DNA of 64,000 nt from Catelliglobosispora koreensis DSM 44566 (lineage in GTDB: Bacteria; Actinomycetota; Actinomycetes; Mycobacteriales; Micromonosporaceae), in the NCBI RefSeq assembly GCF_000379685.1, contig NZ_KB903250.1, positions 434,624 through 498,623 of the forward strand, written 5' to 3'. Positions 19,846 to 32,707 of the stretch are shown here, piece after piece. The translations under genes and the position numbers were made by a program. The notes beneath the pieces were generated by a model. The model saw only the letters and a program-made list of their open reading frames with translations, was not told the origin of the DNA and searched no databases. Position 1 is the first letter of the stretch. Each line of letters opens with the position of its first letter.

Positions 19846-20169
19846 TCAATCCACCGTAGGAGGGAAGTCTCGATAACCAGCACCGGCGTCCTGAAACAGC
19901 CTCAGCGCCACGATGACGGCCACGGAGCACACGGCTAGGGCGATACCTACCCAAGCCAGCCTGCGCGCCCAGAGCACCTGTGTAGCCCCGGTTAGCCAGC
20001 CTTCAGAGCGATCCATGTCGCGGCCGGCCTGACGCGCCAGCACCAGAGCGACGGTAGCGGGGATGACTCCGCCCAGGGCGAAGCCCGTGACGGCACCAAG
20101 CACGCCAAGGCATAGCGCTGCGGCCGCTTTGGAATCGGGGGCGACGTCAGGGTCATCCGGATGCCGCAT
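19846..20169 (-). CDS. Small DUF4190-like membrane protein
   Basis: 107 residues with an N-terminal acidic stretch (MRHPDDPDVAPDSKAAA), a hydrophobic hairpin (about residues 18-45), a short polar loop and a final membrane helix (about 70-90). The LARQAGRDMDRSEGW loop resembles DUF4190 proteins, which keep this kind of basic loop between helices. Function unknown. It is the first of two similar genes after the rpoC terminator; a promoter must lie in or near the terminator region, as only 16 nt separate its start from the hairpin. Confidence 0.75.
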   Translation of the reverse strand: MRHPDDPDVAPDSKAAAALCLGVLGAVTGFALGGVIPATVALVLARQAGRDMDRSEGWLTGATQVLWARRLAWVGIALAVCSVAVIVALRLFQDAGAGYRDFPPTVD

Positions 20170-20185
20170 GATCCATAAACGACTG

Positions 20186-20217
20186 TGGGGTGTGGACAGT
20201 TATCTGTCCACACCCCA
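20186..20217 (-). terminator. Terminator hairpin after rpoC
   Basis: TGGGGTGTGGACAG (20186-20199) and CTGTCCACACCCCA (20204-20217) are perfect 14-bp arms with a 4-nt loop, 17 nt after the rpoC stop. No long T-run follows. Its strength suggests it ends the rpoBC transcript. Confidence 0.8.
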
Positions 20218-20234
20218 ATCAGTTCGTTACGTGC

Positions 20235-23200
20235 TTAGCGGTACGACCCGAAATCGAAGTCGTCCAGCGGCACCGCGACACCACTTGCCGGGCCGAAACC
20301 GTAATCGGTCTCGCCGTAGGCAGTCATCGAGTACACCTTGGCCTTCGCCTCTTCGGTCGGCTCCACCCGGATGTTGCGGTACTTGGAGATACCGGTACCG
20401 GCCGGGATGAGCTTACCGATGATGACGTTCTCCTTGAGACCGATGAGCGAGTCACTGCGCGCGTTGATCGCCGCGTCCGTGAGCACCCGGGTCGTCTCCT
20501 GGAAGGAGGCGGCCGACAGCCACGATTCGGTAGCGAGCGACGCCTTGGTGATACCCATCAGCACCGGACGGCCAGCCGCAGGCTCGCCACCTTCGGCGAC
20601 GATACGGCGGTTCTCGGCCTCGAAGTGCGCCCGGTCGACCAGGACACCTGGCAGGAACTCGGTCGCACCCGACTCGATGATCGTGACGCGCTTGAGCATC
20701 TGCCGGATGATGATCTCGATGTGCTTGTCGTGGATCATTACACCCTGCGAGCGGTAGACCTCCTGGACCTCATTGGTCAGGTGGACCTGAACCGCACGCG
20801 GGCCAAGCACCCGGAGCAGCTCGTGCGGGTCGATCGTGCCGACGGTCAGCCTCTGGCCCACCTCGACGTGATCACCATCGTGGACCTCCATCCGCACGCG
20901 GTTGGAGATCTTGTCGTGGACGATCTCATCGCTGCCGTCATCCGGAACGATGATGATCTTCTTCGACCGGTCGCCGACCTCGATGCGAATCCGTCCAGCC
21001 GTCTCCGCGATCGGCGCCTTGCCCTTAGGCACACGCGCCTCGAAGATTTCCTGGACACGCGGCAGACCCTGGGTGATGTCCTCACCCGCGACACCACCGG
21101 TGTGGAAGGTACGCATCGTCAGCTGTGTACCGGGCTCACCGATCGACTGGGCCGCGATGATACCGACGGCCTCACCCACATCGACGAGCTTGCCGGTCGG
21201 CAGCGAACGGCCGTAGCAAGCGGCACAGACACCGAGCTTGGACTCACAGGTGAGCACAGACCGCACCCGCACCGTCTCCACGCCAGCCTTGACCAGCTTG
21301 TCGACGACGATCGAGTTGAGGTCGGTGCCACGCGTGACGCCACCAGCGTCGTCGGCCAGGGTGCGCGCGTGCGCTCCCGTCTCGGCGTGCTCGTGAACGT
21401 GCAGCGTGCCCTCGGCGTCGCGCACCCCGATGGTCATCGGGATGGCACGGTCGGTGCCACAGTCTTCCTCGCGGATGATGACGTCCTGCGACACGTCCAC
21501 CAGACGACGGGTCAGGTAACCCGAGTCGGCGGTACGCAGAGCGGTGTCAGCCAGACCCTTACGCGCACCGTGCGTGGAGATGAAGTACTCCAGCACGCTC
21601 AGGCCCTCACGGTACGAGGACTTGATCGGGCGCGGGATGATCTCACCCTTCGGGTTAGCCACCAGACCACGGATCGCGGCGATCTGACGCAGCTGCAGGA
21701 GGTTACCGCGGGCACCAGAGTGGATCATGCGCCATAGCGGGTTCTCTTGCGGCAGTGACGTTTCGAGTTCCTTGGCCACCTCGGTGGTCGCCTTGGTCCA
21801 CAGGTCGATCAGCTCGCTGCGCCGTTCCTCCACGGTCATCAGACCGCGCTGGTACTGCTTGTCGATCCGGTCGGCTTCCTTCTCGTACCGCTCAAGAATC
21901 TGCCACTTGCGCGGCGGCGAGATGACGTCCTCCATACCGATGGTCACGCCCGACCAGGTGGCCCAGTGGAAACCGGCCTCCTTGAGCGCGTCCAGCGTGG
22001 CGGCGAGAGCGACCTTCGGGTAGCGCTCGGCGAGGTCGTTGACGATCGCCGAAAGCTGGCCCTTGCGGACCTCGTAGTTGATGTAGCGGTAGCCGACGGG
22101 CAGGGTCTCGTTGAACAGAACCCGGCCGAGCGTCGTCTCCAGCAGCACCGGCTCGCCGACCTGCCAGCCTTCCGGAGCTTCCCAGGCCGGACCCGTGCCG
22201 TTGTCCACTTCGGTCACGTCACGGAGCCTGATCTTCACCGGCGTCTGCAGGTGCAGTTCGTTGGCGTCGAAGGCCATCATCGCCTCGGCGTCGGAGCCGA
22301 AGATGCGTCCCTCACCCTTGAGCCCCTCGCGCAGGTGCGTGAGGTGGTATAGACCGATGATCATGTCCTGGGTAGGCATGGTCACGGGCTTACCGTCAGC
22401 GGGCTTAAGAATGTTGTTGCTGGACAGCATCAGGATGCGGGCCTCAGCCTGCGCCTCAGCCGACAGCGGCACGTGCACGGCCATCTGGTCACCGTCGAAG
22501 TCTGCGTTGAAGGCGGTGCAGACGAGCGGGTGAATCTGGATGGCCTTACCTTCGACCAGCTGGGGCTCGAAGGCCTGGATGCCCAGGCGGTGCAGCGTTG
22601 GCGCGCGGTTGAGCAGCACCGGGTGCTCGGTGATGACCTCTTCGAGGACATCCCAAACGACCGGACGCTGACGCTCGACCATTCGCTTGGCCGACTTGAT
22701 GTTCTGCGCGTGGTTGAGGTCAACCAGGCGCTTCATCACGAACGGCTTGAACAGCTCCAGCGCCATCTGCTTGGGCAGACCACACTGGTGCAGCTTGAGC
22801 CGCGGGCCGACGACGATAACGGAACGGCCGGAGTAGTCAACGCGCTTGCCGAGCAGGTTCTGACGGAACCGGCCCTGCTTACCCTTCAGCATGTCGCTCA
22901 ACGACTTCAGCGGCCGGTTACCCGGGCCGGTGACGGGACGTCCACGGCGGCCGTTGTCGAACAGCGCGTCGACGGCCTCCTGAAGCATCCGTTTCTCGTT
23001 GTTGACGATGATCTCGGGCGCGCCTAGGTCGATCAGCCTCTTGAGACGGTTGTTCCGGTTGATGACCCGGCGGTACAGGTCGTTCAGGTCGGAGGTGGCG
23101 AACCGGCCACCGTCGAGCTGAACCATCGGCCGCAGGTCCGGCGGGATAACCGGGACGCAGTCGAGCACCATGCCGAGCGGCGAGTTGCCGGTCGACAGGA

Positions 23201-24104
23201 ACGCGGCCACGACCTTGAGGCGCTTGAGGGCACGCAGCTTGCGCTGACCCTTACCCGAGCGGATGGTCTCCCGCAGCGAGTCGGCCTCAGCCTCGAGGTC
23301 CATGTTGGCCAGCAGAGCCTTGATGGCCTCGGCACCCATGCCACCGGTGAAGTACTCACCGAAACGGTCCCGCAGCTCGCGGTAAAGCAGCTCGTCAGTA
23401 ACCAGCTGCTTGGAGTCAAGCTTGCGGAACGTGTCGAGCACCTCGTCAAGCCGGTCGATCTCACGCTGCGCCTTGTCGCGGATCTGGCGCATTTCACGCT
23501 CGCCAGCTTCCTTGACCTTGCGCCGCACGTCGGCCTTGGCACCCTCGGTCTCGAGCTCAGCCAGGTCGGCTTCGAGCTTGACCGCGCGCTTCTCAACCTC
23601 AGCGTCACGGGCGTTCTCAGCCTGACGCTTCTCCGCGAAGATCTCGTTTTCGATCGTCGTCATGTCGCGGTGACGCGCTTCGGCGTCAACGCTCGTGACC
23701 ACATAGGACGCGAAGTAGATGATCTTCTCTAGGTCCTTCGGCGCGAGGTCCAGCAGGTAACCCAGCCGGCTCGGCACTCCCTTGAAGTACCAGATGTGCG
23801 TGACAGCAGCGGCCAGCTCAATGTGGCCCATACGTTCGCGCCGCACCTTGGAGCGTGTGACCTCGACCCCACAACGCTCACACACGATGCCCTTGAAGCG
23901 GACGCGCTTGTACTTACCGCAGTAGCACTCCCAGTCCCGCTGAGGGCCGAAGATCTTCTCGCAGAAGAGTCCGTCCTTCTCGGGCTTCAGGGTTCGGTAG
24001 TTGATGGTTTCGGGCTTCTTAACCTCACCGTGCGACCAGCGGCGAATGTCCTCAGCGGCAGCGAGGCCGATCCGCAGCTCGTCGAAGTAGTTGACGTCAA
24101 GCAC
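20235..24104 (-). CDS. rpoC: RNA polymerase subunit beta'
   Basis: 1289 residues. It carries the catalytic magnesium loop ([13 protein letters not shown]), the N-terminal zinc ribbon (CYCGKYK ... CERCG) and the second zinc site ([13 protein letters not shown]). The GTG start lies 4 nt after the rpoB stop, and the ribosome binding site GAGGTG overlaps the end of rpoB, so translation is probably coupled. Length and order are normal for actinobacteria. Confidence 0.98.
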   Translation of the reverse strand: MLDVNYFDELRIGLAAAEDIRRWSHGEVKKPETINYRTLKPEKDGLFCEKIFGPQRDWECYCGKYKRVRFKGIVCERCGVEVTRSKVRRERMGHIELAAAVTHIWYFKGVPSRLGYLLDLAPKDLEKIIYFASYVVTSVDAEARHRDMTTIENEIFAEKRQAENARDAEVEKRAVKLEADLAELETEGAKADVRRKVKEAGEREMRQIRDKAQREIDRLDEVLDTFRKLDSKQLVTDELLYRELRDRFGEYFTGGMGAEAIKALLANMDLEAEADSLRETIRSGKGQRKLRALKRLKVVAAFLSTGNSPLGMVLDCVPVIPPDLRPMVQLDGGRFATSDLNDLYRRVINRNNRLKRLIDLGAPEIIVNNEKRMLQEAVDALFDNGRRGRPVTGPGNRPLKSLSDMLKGKQGRFRQNLLGKRVDYSGRSVIVVGPRLKLHQCGLPKQMALELFKPFVMKRLVDLNHAQNIKSAKRMVERQRPVVWDVLEEVITEHPVLLNRAPTLHRLGIQAFEPQLVEGKAIQIHPLVCTAFNADFDGDQMAVHVPLSAEAQAEARILMLSSNNILKPADGKPVTMPTQDMIIGLYHLTHLREGLKGEGRIFGSDAEAMMAFDANELHLQTPVKIRLRDVTEVDNGTGPAWEAPEGWQVGEPVLLETTLGRVLFNETLPVGYRYINYEVRKGQLSAIVNDLAERYPKVALAATLDALKEAGFHWATWSGVTIGMEDVISPPRKWQILERYEKEADRIDKQYQRGLMTVEERRSELIDLWTKATTEVAKELETSLPQENPLWRMIHSGARGNLLQLRQIAAIRGLVANPKGEIIPRPIKSSYREGLSVLEYFISTHGARKGLADTALRTADSGYLTRRLVDVSQDVIIREEDCGTDRAIPMTIGVRDAEGTLHVHEHAETGAHARTLADDAGGVTRGTDLNSIVVDKLVKAGVETVRVRSVLTCESKLGVCAACYGRSLPTGKLVDVGEAVGIIAAQSIGEPGTQLTMRTFHTGGVAGEDITQGLPRVQEIFEARVPKGKAPIAETAGRIRIEVGDRSKKIIIVPDDGSDEIVHDKISNRVRMEVHDGDHVEVGQRLTVGTIDPHELLRVLGPRAVQVHLTNEVQEVYRSQGVMIHDKHIEIIIRQMLKRVTIIESGATEFLPGVLVDRAHFEAENRRIVAEGGEPAAGRPVLMGITKASLATESWLSAASFQETTRVLTDAAINARSDSLIGLKENVIIGKLIPAGTGISKYRNIRVEPTEEAKAKVYSMTAYGETDYGFGPASGVAVPLDDFDFGSYR

Positions 24105-24108
24105 TTAC

Positions 24109-27549
<3,441 letters not shown>

Positions 27550-27671
27550 GATACGTCCTTCCGAGGACCGGTGGTACAACGGCCGTTTCGCGAGCACTCC
27601 AGTCGACCCTTAACCAAGATCCAGTCACGGATACATGGGCAGGGTTAGACAGAAGGGCAGCGCAAACTAGC

Positions 27672-27700
27672 AGTGTAGCCGAAAGTCGGACCGCTATCAA
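27672..27700 (-). promoter_or_regulatory. Promoter of rpoBC
   Basis: On the minus strand TTGATA (27700-27695) and TACACT (27677-27672) are 17 bp apart, a good vegetative promoter. A start near 27665 gives a leader of about 115 nt before rpoB. Confidence 0.7.
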
Positions 27701-27824
27701 CTCGACACGGCATGCTTTCGCGAAGCTGCGAAAAACACCCGCGGAAGGACCGCAGTCACGCACCTACAAAGTTACTGAGAAAAGCGTGCCTGGTGAGGGC
27801 TGTTCAGTCAAGTCCTTCTAGGAC

Positions 27825-27859
27825 AAAGAGCGGGCATCCGACTCGGATACCCGCTCTTT
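27825..27859 (-). terminator. Terminator between rplL and rpoB
   Basis: A 16- to 17-bp stem (AAAGAGCGGG.ATCCG with its complement, one G-T pair) and a tiny loop, with TTTGTCC on the distal side of the minus strand. It can stop most rplJL transcription before rpoB, which then depends on the 27.7-kb promoter. Confidence 0.8.
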
Positions 27860-27912
27860 GCGCAGCCAAACCCAGGTAATCACTTGAGGGTGATGCCCTT
27901 AAGCGGCCCTGC

Positions 27913-27935
27913 GCGCCTTCGCGTGGCGAAGGCGC
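27913..27935 (-). other. Second hairpin after rplL
   Basis: GCGCCTTCGC (27913-27922) and GCGAAGGCGC (27926-27935) pair perfectly over 10 bp with a 3-nt loop, 6 nt after the rplL stop. It precedes the main terminator and may protect the 3' end or add to termination. Confidence 0.6.
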
Positions 27936-27941
27936 AAGGAA

Positions 27942-28325
27942 CTACTTGAGGGTGACCTTGGCGCCTTCGCCTTCGAGCTTGGCCTTGGCCTTCTCGGCGG
28001 CTTCCTTGTTGGCCTTCTCCAGAACAGCCTTCGGAGCGGCCTCAACGAGGTCCTTGGCTTCCTTCAGGCCCAGGCCGGTCAGCTCACGCACGACCTTGAT
28101 GACCTGGATCTTCTTGCCACCGTCACCCTCGAGGATGACGTCGAACTCGTCCTGCTCGACAACCTCGGCGGCAGCGGCACCAGCCGGGCCGGCGGCGGCA
28201 ACGGCGACCGGAGCGGCAGCCTTAACGTCGAACGTGGTCTCGAACTCCTTCACGAACTCGGAGAGCTCGATCAGGGTCATCTCCTTGAAGGCGTCAAGGA
28301 GCTCAGTGGTGCTCAGCTTCGCCAT
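27942..28325 (-). CDS. rplL: 50S ribosomal protein L7/L12
   Basis: 127 residues: N-terminal dimerisation helices, an Ala/Gly hinge ([14 protein letters not shown]) and the C-terminal factor-binding domain (KTLxEAK-type [12 protein letters not shown]). It recruits EF-Tu, EF-G and IF-2 to the ribosome. It lies 46 nt after rplJ. Confidence 0.97.
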   Translation of the reverse strand: MAKLSTTELLDAFKEMTLIELSEFVKEFETTFDVKAAAPVAVAAAGPAGAAAAEVVEQDEFDVILEGDGGKKIQVIKVVRELTGLGLKEAKDLVEAAPKAVLEKANKEAAEKAKAKLEGEGAKVTLK

Positions 28326-28371
28326 ATCAGGCGTCCTTTCTCAGTTACAAAAATTCTTAGGTGCGCCTGAA

Positions 28372-28902
28372 TCAGGCAGATTCCTGTCCACGCTTGTCCT
28401 CCAGAGCGGCGACCGTGCGAACGGCCTGGGCCAGCGGCGCTTGGAACAGCGCAGCGGCCTTGCTCAGGTTGGCCTTCATGGCGCCGGCCAGCTTGGCCAG
28501 CAGCACCTCACGGGACTCAAGGTCGGCGAGCTTCGAAACCTCGGCCGCGGAAAGCGGCTTGCCCTCGAAGACACCACCCTTGATGACAAGCTGCGGGTTG
28601 GCCTTCGCGAAGTCGCGCAGACCCTTGGCAGCTTCCACAACGTCACCGGAGACGAAGGTGAGCGCGGTAGGACCGGTGAACAGATCGTCAAGACCAGCCA
28701 GGCCAGCGTTAGCCGCGGCACGCTTCGCGAGCGTGTTCTTGGCAACCGTGTAGCTCGCACCGCCCATCGAACGGCGCAGCTCGGTGAGCTGCTTCACGGT
28801 CAGCCCGCGGTACTCGGTGAGCACCGTCGCGCTCGAGTTCTGAAAGTTCTCGGTCAGCTCGGCGACCGCGTTGGCCTTGTCGGTACGGATCTTGTCCGCC
28901 AT
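28372..28902 (-). CDS. rplJ: 50S ribosomal protein L10
   Basis: 176 residues; the base of the L7/L12 stalk. [20 protein letters not shown] and [16 protein letters not shown] are family-typical. In several bacteria L10 bound to L12 represses this operon through the leader RNA; the leader here has a matching architecture. Confidence 0.97.
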   Translation of the reverse strand: MADKIRTDKANAVAELTENFQNSSATVLTEYRGLTVKQLTELRRSMGGASYTVAKNTLAKRAAANAGLAGLDDLFTGPTALTFVSGDVVEAAKGLRDFAKANPQLVIKGGVFEGKPLSAAEVSKLADLESREVLLAKLAGAMKANLSKAAALFQAPLAQAVRTVAALEDKRGQESA

Positions 28903-28952
28903 GTCCCCTCCTCTCTCATTGCTCCTTGCCGGTCGGGGTATCGAGGGCCCGG

Positions 28953-28987
28953 CAAAACAAAACGCCCCGGCGCAGGGCGCACGGGGC
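28953..28987 (-). terminator. Attenuator-like terminator in the rplJL leader
   Basis: On the minus strand a GC-rich stem (28964-28987; GCCCCG arm and CGGGGC arm, with an inner GCGC pairing and one bulge) is followed directly by GTTTTGTTTTG (28963-28953). This is a good intrinsic terminator, but it lies about 50 nt upstream of the rplJ ATG, inside the leader. It fits transcription attenuation controlled by L10-L12, as described for the Bacillus rplJL leader. Confidence 0.7.
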
Positions 28988-29127
28988 TTTACGCGGCGAG
29001 GAGCCGCTCAGCGATCCGTTCTTCCCTGCGCGGGCCGCCCGCTTTGCGGGGCCTTCGACTGTGTCAGACACAGTGACCAGCGGTCTTTGGGTGGAACTCG
29101 ACAGACTGTACACGGCCCTCTTGTCAA
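28988..29127 (-). promoter_or_regulatory. rplJL leader (L10 leader-like) with promoter candidate
   Basis: Upstream of the attenuator the leader holds CTGTGTC/GACACAG, CCCGC/GCGGG and GCGGC/GCCGC hairpins, giving alternative foldings. A perfect TTGACA (29127-29122) lies at the far end. The best -10 (TACAGT, 29110-29105) is only 11 bp away, so promoter spacing is unclear. Assignment as an L10 leader is by position and architecture only. Confidence 0.45.
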
Positions 29128-29206
29128 TCCCCAAATGGGGGCTGCTGCGACGCGGTAGCGCCGACCTGGATCGCCTACGGCGGCGGATTCTTCCTGTGGA
29201 GCAGCC

Positions 29207-29575
29207 GTGCTTGAGATCACGGTCGACCCGGGGTCGCATGTTCCGCCCTATGAGCAACTCCGCCAGCAGTTCGCAGACCTGATCGCCGGAGGCACGCTCG
29301 GCGCCGGTCAGCGGCTGCCCCCCCGATCCGGCAACTGGCCGGCGACCTCGGGCTCGCCCCGGGCACGGTCGCCCGCCCCTTATAAAGAACTTGAGACCGC
29401 CGGGCTCGTCCTAACGCGACGGGCCGCCGGCACTGTCGTGGCACCTGTGCGTCCACACACGACAGACGGTCGCGTTGAAACCGTTGTGCGGCAATACATT
29501 CAGGCCGTCAAGCGACTCGGGCTGAGCGCGACGCAAGCGGCCGAGGCGGTAAAACAGAACTGGGACGCGGCCTAA
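29207..29575 (+). pseudogene. GntR/YtrA-type regulator with double frameshift in HTH
   Basis: 122 residues from a GTG with GGAG just upstream. The start (YEQLRQQFADLIAGGTLGAGQRLP) and the later part (YKELETAGLVLTRRAAGTVVA) are GntR winged-helix sequence. The stretch between, where the recognition helix should be, is not. Reading 29326-29378 in the next frame gives IRQLAGDLGLAPGTVAR, exactly the expected helix. One base is missing near the C7 run at 29318-29324 and one is extra near 29381. The net frame stays open but DNA binding should be lost unless these are sequencing errors. Confidence 0.7.
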
Positions 29576-29598
29576 GTGGCTGCGTCCCAGTTTCTGTT
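29552..29598. terminator. Bidirectional terminator between the GntR-type gene and rplA
   Basis: AACTGGGACGC (29558-29568) and GCGTCCCAGTT (29582-29592) pair perfectly over 11 bp; with one bulge the stem extends through AAACAG/CTGTTT. TCTGTTT follows on the plus strand. It overlaps the GntR stop and lies just after rplA, so it can serve both converging transcripts. Confidence 0.75.
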
Positions 29599-29609
29599 TA
29601 CGACCGTGA

Positions 29610-30323
29610 TTACTCCGTGGCTTCGCCGCGGAAGTTCTTGATGATGTTCGGGTCGACCGGGATGCCCGGGCCCATCGTCGTGGTGACGAAGACCTTCTTC
29701 AGGTACTTGCCCTTGGCCGCTGCGGGCTTGGAGCGGAGCACCTCGTCGAGCACGGCCGCGTAGTTGTCGACCAGCTGGTCGGCGGTGAACGAGGCCTTGC
29801 CGATGATCAGGTGAAGGTTCGAGTGCTTGTCCACCCGGAAGGTGATCTTTCCACCCTTGATGTCGCCGACAGCCTTGGTGATGTCCTGCGTCACCGTGCC
29901 GGTCTTCGGGTTCGGCATCAGGCCGCGCGGGCCCAGGATCCGCGCGATCCGGCCGATCTTGGCCATCTGGTCCGGCGTGGCGATCGCCGCGTCGAACTCC
30001 AGCCAGCCGCCCTGAATCCGGGCGACGAGCTCGTCAGTGCCCACCGCGTCAGCGCCGGCGGCTTCCGCCTCGGCAGCCTTCTCACCCGCGGCGAAGACGA
30101 TGACGCGGGCGGTCTTACCGGTGCCGTGAGGCAGGTTGACCGTGCCGCGGACCATCTGGTCAGCCTTACGCGGGTCGACACCGAGGCGCATAGCGACCTC
30201 AACCGTGGCGTCGAACTTCGTGGTGGTCGTTTCCTTGGCGAGCTTGATGGCTTCCACCGGGCCGTAAAGACTGTCCCGGTCAACCAGAGCGGCGCTCTTC
30301 TTGTAGTTCTTGCCGTGCTGCAT
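29610..30323 (-). CDS. rplA: 50S ribosomal protein L1
   Basis: 237 residues; forms the mobile L1 stalk for E-site tRNA and often represses rplKA. The family signature [15 protein letters not shown] is present. It lies 58 nt after rplK and is the last gene of this unit. Confidence 0.97.
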   Translation of the reverse strand: MQHGKNYKKSAALVDRDSLYGPVEAIKLAKETTTTKFDATVEVAMRLGVDPRKADQMVRGTVNLPHGTGKTARVIVFAAGEKAAEAEAAGADAVGTDELVARIQGGWLEFDAAIATPDQMAKIGRIARILGPRGLMPNPKTGTVTQDITKAVGDIKGGKITFRVDKHSNLHLIIGKASFTADQLVDNYAAVLDEVLRSKPAAAKGKYLKKVFVTTTMGPGIPVDPNIIKNFRGEATE

Positions 30324-30381
30324 GTTCTCAAAATCTCCTGTGGTTAAAGGCGGACCGCGTTGGGCCCTCCCACGTCGTTAA

Positions 30382-30813
30382 TTAGTCGCGGACGGTGATG
30401 CCCATGGAGCGGGCGGTTCCAGCGATGATGCGCTCGGCCATGTCGAGGTCGTTGGCGTTGAGGTCAGACATCTTCGCCTTGGCGATCTCACGCACCTGCT
30501 CGCGGCTCACGGAGCCGACCTTCTCCTTGTGCGGGACGCCCGATCCCTTAGGCACACCGGCTGCCTTGATCAGGAGCCGCGCCGCCGGAGGCGTCTTCAG
30601 GATGAAGGTGAACGTCCGGTCTTCGTACACAGAGATCTGTGCCGGGACGATGTCACCACGCTGAGACTCGGTCTGGGCGTTGTAGGCCTTGCAGAATTCC
30701 ATGATGTTCACGCCGTGCTGACCCAGCGCGGGACCAACCGGCGGAGCCGGGGTCGCCTGGCCAGCCTTCAACTGCAGCGTGAAGGTCTTGACGAGTTTCT
30801 TCTTTGGAGGCAT
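30382..30813 (-). CDS. rplK: 50S ribosomal protein L11
   Basis: 143 residues; forms the GTPase-associated centre with 23S rRNA. The N-terminal proline-rich loop ([16 protein letters not shown]) that thiopeptides contact is intact. It follows nusG by 89 nt. Confidence 0.97.
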   Translation of the reverse strand: MPPKKKLVKTFTLQLKAGQATPAPPVGPALGQHGVNIMEFCKAYNAQTESQRGDIVPAQISVYEDRTFTFILKTPPAARLLIKAAGVPKGSGVPHKEKVGSVSREQVREIAKAKMSDLNANDLDMAERIIAGTARSMGITVRD

Positions 30814-30902
30814 GTCTACTTCCTGGGCTGGTGAATTACTTCCAAGAGCCGCCGATGGGCACGGTCAACCCACTGCGGACGTACAAGAGTAACGTATGCG
30901 AA

Positions 30903-31598
30903 TTAGATCTTGGAAACCTGATTGAAGTTCAGCTCCACCGGGGTGTCCCGGCCGAAGATCGAGACCAGCACCTTCAGCTTCTGCTGATCGATGTTGATCT
31001 CACTGATCGTGGCGCGCAGGGACGCGAACGCACCGTCGGTGACGGTGACCGAGTCGCCGACCTCAAGGTCAACCACACGCACTTCAGGCTTGGCCTTCTT
31101 CGCACCGGCCGCTTGCTCAACGGACGGGAGCAGCCACTTGAGGACCTCGTCGAGGCTCAGCGGCGCCGGGCGGTCAGCACGGTCGGTCGAACCGACGAAC
31201 CCGGTGACCCCCGGGGTGTTACGCACACAGGAATAGGACTCCGGCGTCAGGTCCATCCGCACCAGCAGGTAACCGGGGAAGACCTTGTTCTGCACCGTCG
31301 AGCGCTTGCCGTTCTTGACCTCGATCTCTTCCCGGGTCGGCACTTCGACCTGGAAGATGAACTCTTCCATGTCGAGGCTCGTGATACGGGTCTCGAGGTT
31401 GGCCTTGACCTTGTTCTCATAACCGGCGTATGAGTGCACGACATACCAGTCGCCAGGCGCGAAACGCAGCTTCTGGCGCAGTTCAGCCGCAGGGTCGAAA
31501 TCCTCTTCCGCGTGCCCCTCGGCAACGACGACGGCTGATCCTCCCGCGTCGTCGATGTCCACGGTCTCAGACGTCTCGTCGTAGTCGGACACGCTCAC
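30903..31598 (-). CDS. nusG: Transcription elongation factor NusG
   Basis: 231 residues. An acidic extension of about 45 residues precedes the NGN domain ([29 protein letters not shown]) and a C-terminal KOW domain ([19 protein letters not shown]). NusG binds RNA polymerase and, through KOW, S10 or Rho. It lies 48 nt after secE. Confidence 0.97.
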   Translation of the reverse strand: MSVSDYDETSETVDIDDAGGSAVVVAEGHAEEDFDPAAELRQKLRFAPGDWYVVHSYAGYENKVKANLETRITSLDMEEFIFQVEVPTREEIEVKNGKRSTVQNKVFPGYLLVRMDLTPESYSCVRNTPGVTGFVGSTDRADRPAPLSLDEVLKWLLPSVEQAAGAKKAKPEVRVVDLEVGDSVTVTDGAFASLRATISEINIDQQKLKVLVSIFGRDTPVELNFNQVSKI

Positions 31599-31617
31599 TG
31601 TCTCACTTCCACATGAT

Positions 31618-31641
31618 GCGGCTGCGACGAACCGCAGCCGC
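31618..31641 (-). other. Hairpin between secE and nusG
   Basis: GCGGCTGCG (31618-31626) and CGCAGCCGC (31633-31641) pair perfectly over 9 bp with a 6-nt loop, just before the nusG start. No T-run follows; it may modulate the secE/nusG ratio. Confidence 0.5.
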
Positions 31642-31646
31642 GGCTA

Positions 31647-32039
31647 TCATTCCGCCGTCGTTTGGTTACCGAAGACGAAAAGGACACCTTTAGCGTAGAG
31701 GAAGTCCAGGGTGCCCACGATCGCCAGCATCACCACGACGAACACCACCACGACGGCGGTATAGGTCAGCAGCTCTTTGCGGGTCGGCCAGATGACCTTG
31801 CGCAGCTCGGAGATGATCTCGCGGATGAACCGGCCAAACTTGCCAAACGGGCCACCGCCTCCGGAACGCTCAGTCTTCTCCGACTTGCGTGACTTGACCG
31901 CCGTGCCGCCACCGCTCTTGCTGGACGACGTGTCGTCGTCGTCCTCAAGCTCGGCATCGTCGTCGATGGCGTCGTCGAACACGTCATCGAGACCGTGATC
32001 AGCGGCATCCTCATCGCCGCGCCGGTTCTTGTCGGCCAC
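31647..32039 (-). CDS. secE: Preprotein translocase subunit SecE
   Basis: 130 residues. The SecE core is at the C-terminus: the amphipathic helix EIISELRKVIWPTRKELL followed by one membrane helix. About 65 residues of acidic, low-complexity sequence precede it, as in other actinobacteria. The GTG start has AGGG 5 nt upstream. It lies downstream of tRNA-Trp on the same strand. Confidence 0.95.
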   Translation of the reverse strand: MADKNRRGDEDAADHGLDDVFDDAIDDDAELEDDDDTSSSKSGGGTAVKSRKSEKTERSGGGGPFGKFGRFIREIISELRKVIWPTRKELLTYTAVVVVFVVVMLAIVGTLDFLYAKGVLFVFGNQTTAE

Positions 32040-32154
32040 GTCGCCCTACTTCCATCTCGCGGGGTGGTATGGGGCCAATCCTGGCACAGAAGCCCGGAGA
32101 TGGACACCCTTGGCTACATCCGGCAACGGATGATGAGCCACGTCATAAACGCAG

Positions 32155-32227
32155 CAGGGGCGACAGGACTCGAACCTGCAACCTGCGGTTTTGGAGACCG
32201 CTGCGCTGCCAATTGCGCCACACCCCT
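32155..32227 (-). tRNA. tRNA-Trp (CCA)
   Basis: Read on the minus strand: acceptor AGGGGTG pairs with CGCCCCT (one G-T pair), anticodon loop CTCCAAAA with CCA, T-loop GTTCGAGTC and discriminator G. 73 nt, CCA tail not encoded. It lies between hadB and secE, and may be co-transcribed with secE-nusG. Confidence 0.95.
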
Positions 32228-32229
32228 AT

Positions 32230-32253
32230 GTGGGGTCCTTTGCAGGACCCCAC
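32230..32253 (-). other. Perfect hairpin directly 5' of tRNA-Trp
   Basis: GTGGGGTCCT (32230-32239) and AGGACCCCAC (32244-32253) pair perfectly over 10 bp with a 4-nt loop, ending 2 nt before the mature tRNA 5' end. It could be the hadB terminator or a folded pre-tRNA leader seen by RNase P. Confidence 0.6.
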
Positions 32254-32302
32254 GGCGAGCCAGTGTACGGGTTGACTCAGGGGCGGGCCAACCTGGTACC
32301 CA

Positions 32303-32707
32303 CTAAATGTTTTTGATCTTGGCTTTGGCTTGGGCCAGAATCTTCTCGCCGTTGCAGGTCGCGGTGATGTCGACGGTGGCGAAGCCGTCCTCAGCTGACT
32401 TCACGAGCCCGGTGAAAACCAGCGAAGCGCCTTCGTCGTCATCGGGCACGAGCACCGGACGGGTGAACCGGACCCCGAAATCGAGCACCTTGTCGCCACC
32501 GCCAGCCCAAGCGGCGACGGCCTGGCCCGCGAGCGCCATCGTGAACATGCCGTGTGCGATGACTCCGGGCAGCCCTACGCTGAGCGCGAATCGCTCGTTC
32601 CAGTGAATCGGGTTGAAGTCGCCCGACGCCCCGGCATAGCGCACGAGGTCAGCACGTGTGATCCGGAAGACCTGCTCCGGAAGAACCTCGCCAACAGAAA
32701 GCGTCAT
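32303..32707 (-). CDS. hadB: (3R)-hydroxyacyl dehydratase subunit HadB (MaoC-like)
   Basis: 134 residues. It holds the R-hydratase 2 motif with the catalytic Asp and His (GDFNPIHWNERFA) in a single hot-dog fold. In mycobacteria HadB is the catalytic partner of HadA or HadC in FAS-II; outside mycolate producers the exact acyl substrate is uncertain. The ATG at 32707 overlaps the hadA stop (ATGA). Upstream in-frame codons are not used because they lie inside hadA. Confidence 0.88.
   Translation of the reverse strand: MTLSVGEVLPEQVFRITRADLVRYAGASGDFNPIHWNERFALSVGLPGVIAHGMFTMALAGQAVAAWAGGGDKVLDFGVRFTRPVLVPDDDEGASLVFTGLVKSAEDGFATVDITATCNGEKILAQAKAKIKNI

Noticed and set aside
20190-21737. Long plus-strand frame opposite rpoC
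   Set aside because: Shadow of rpoC codon use; begins in the terminator and has no ribosome binding site.
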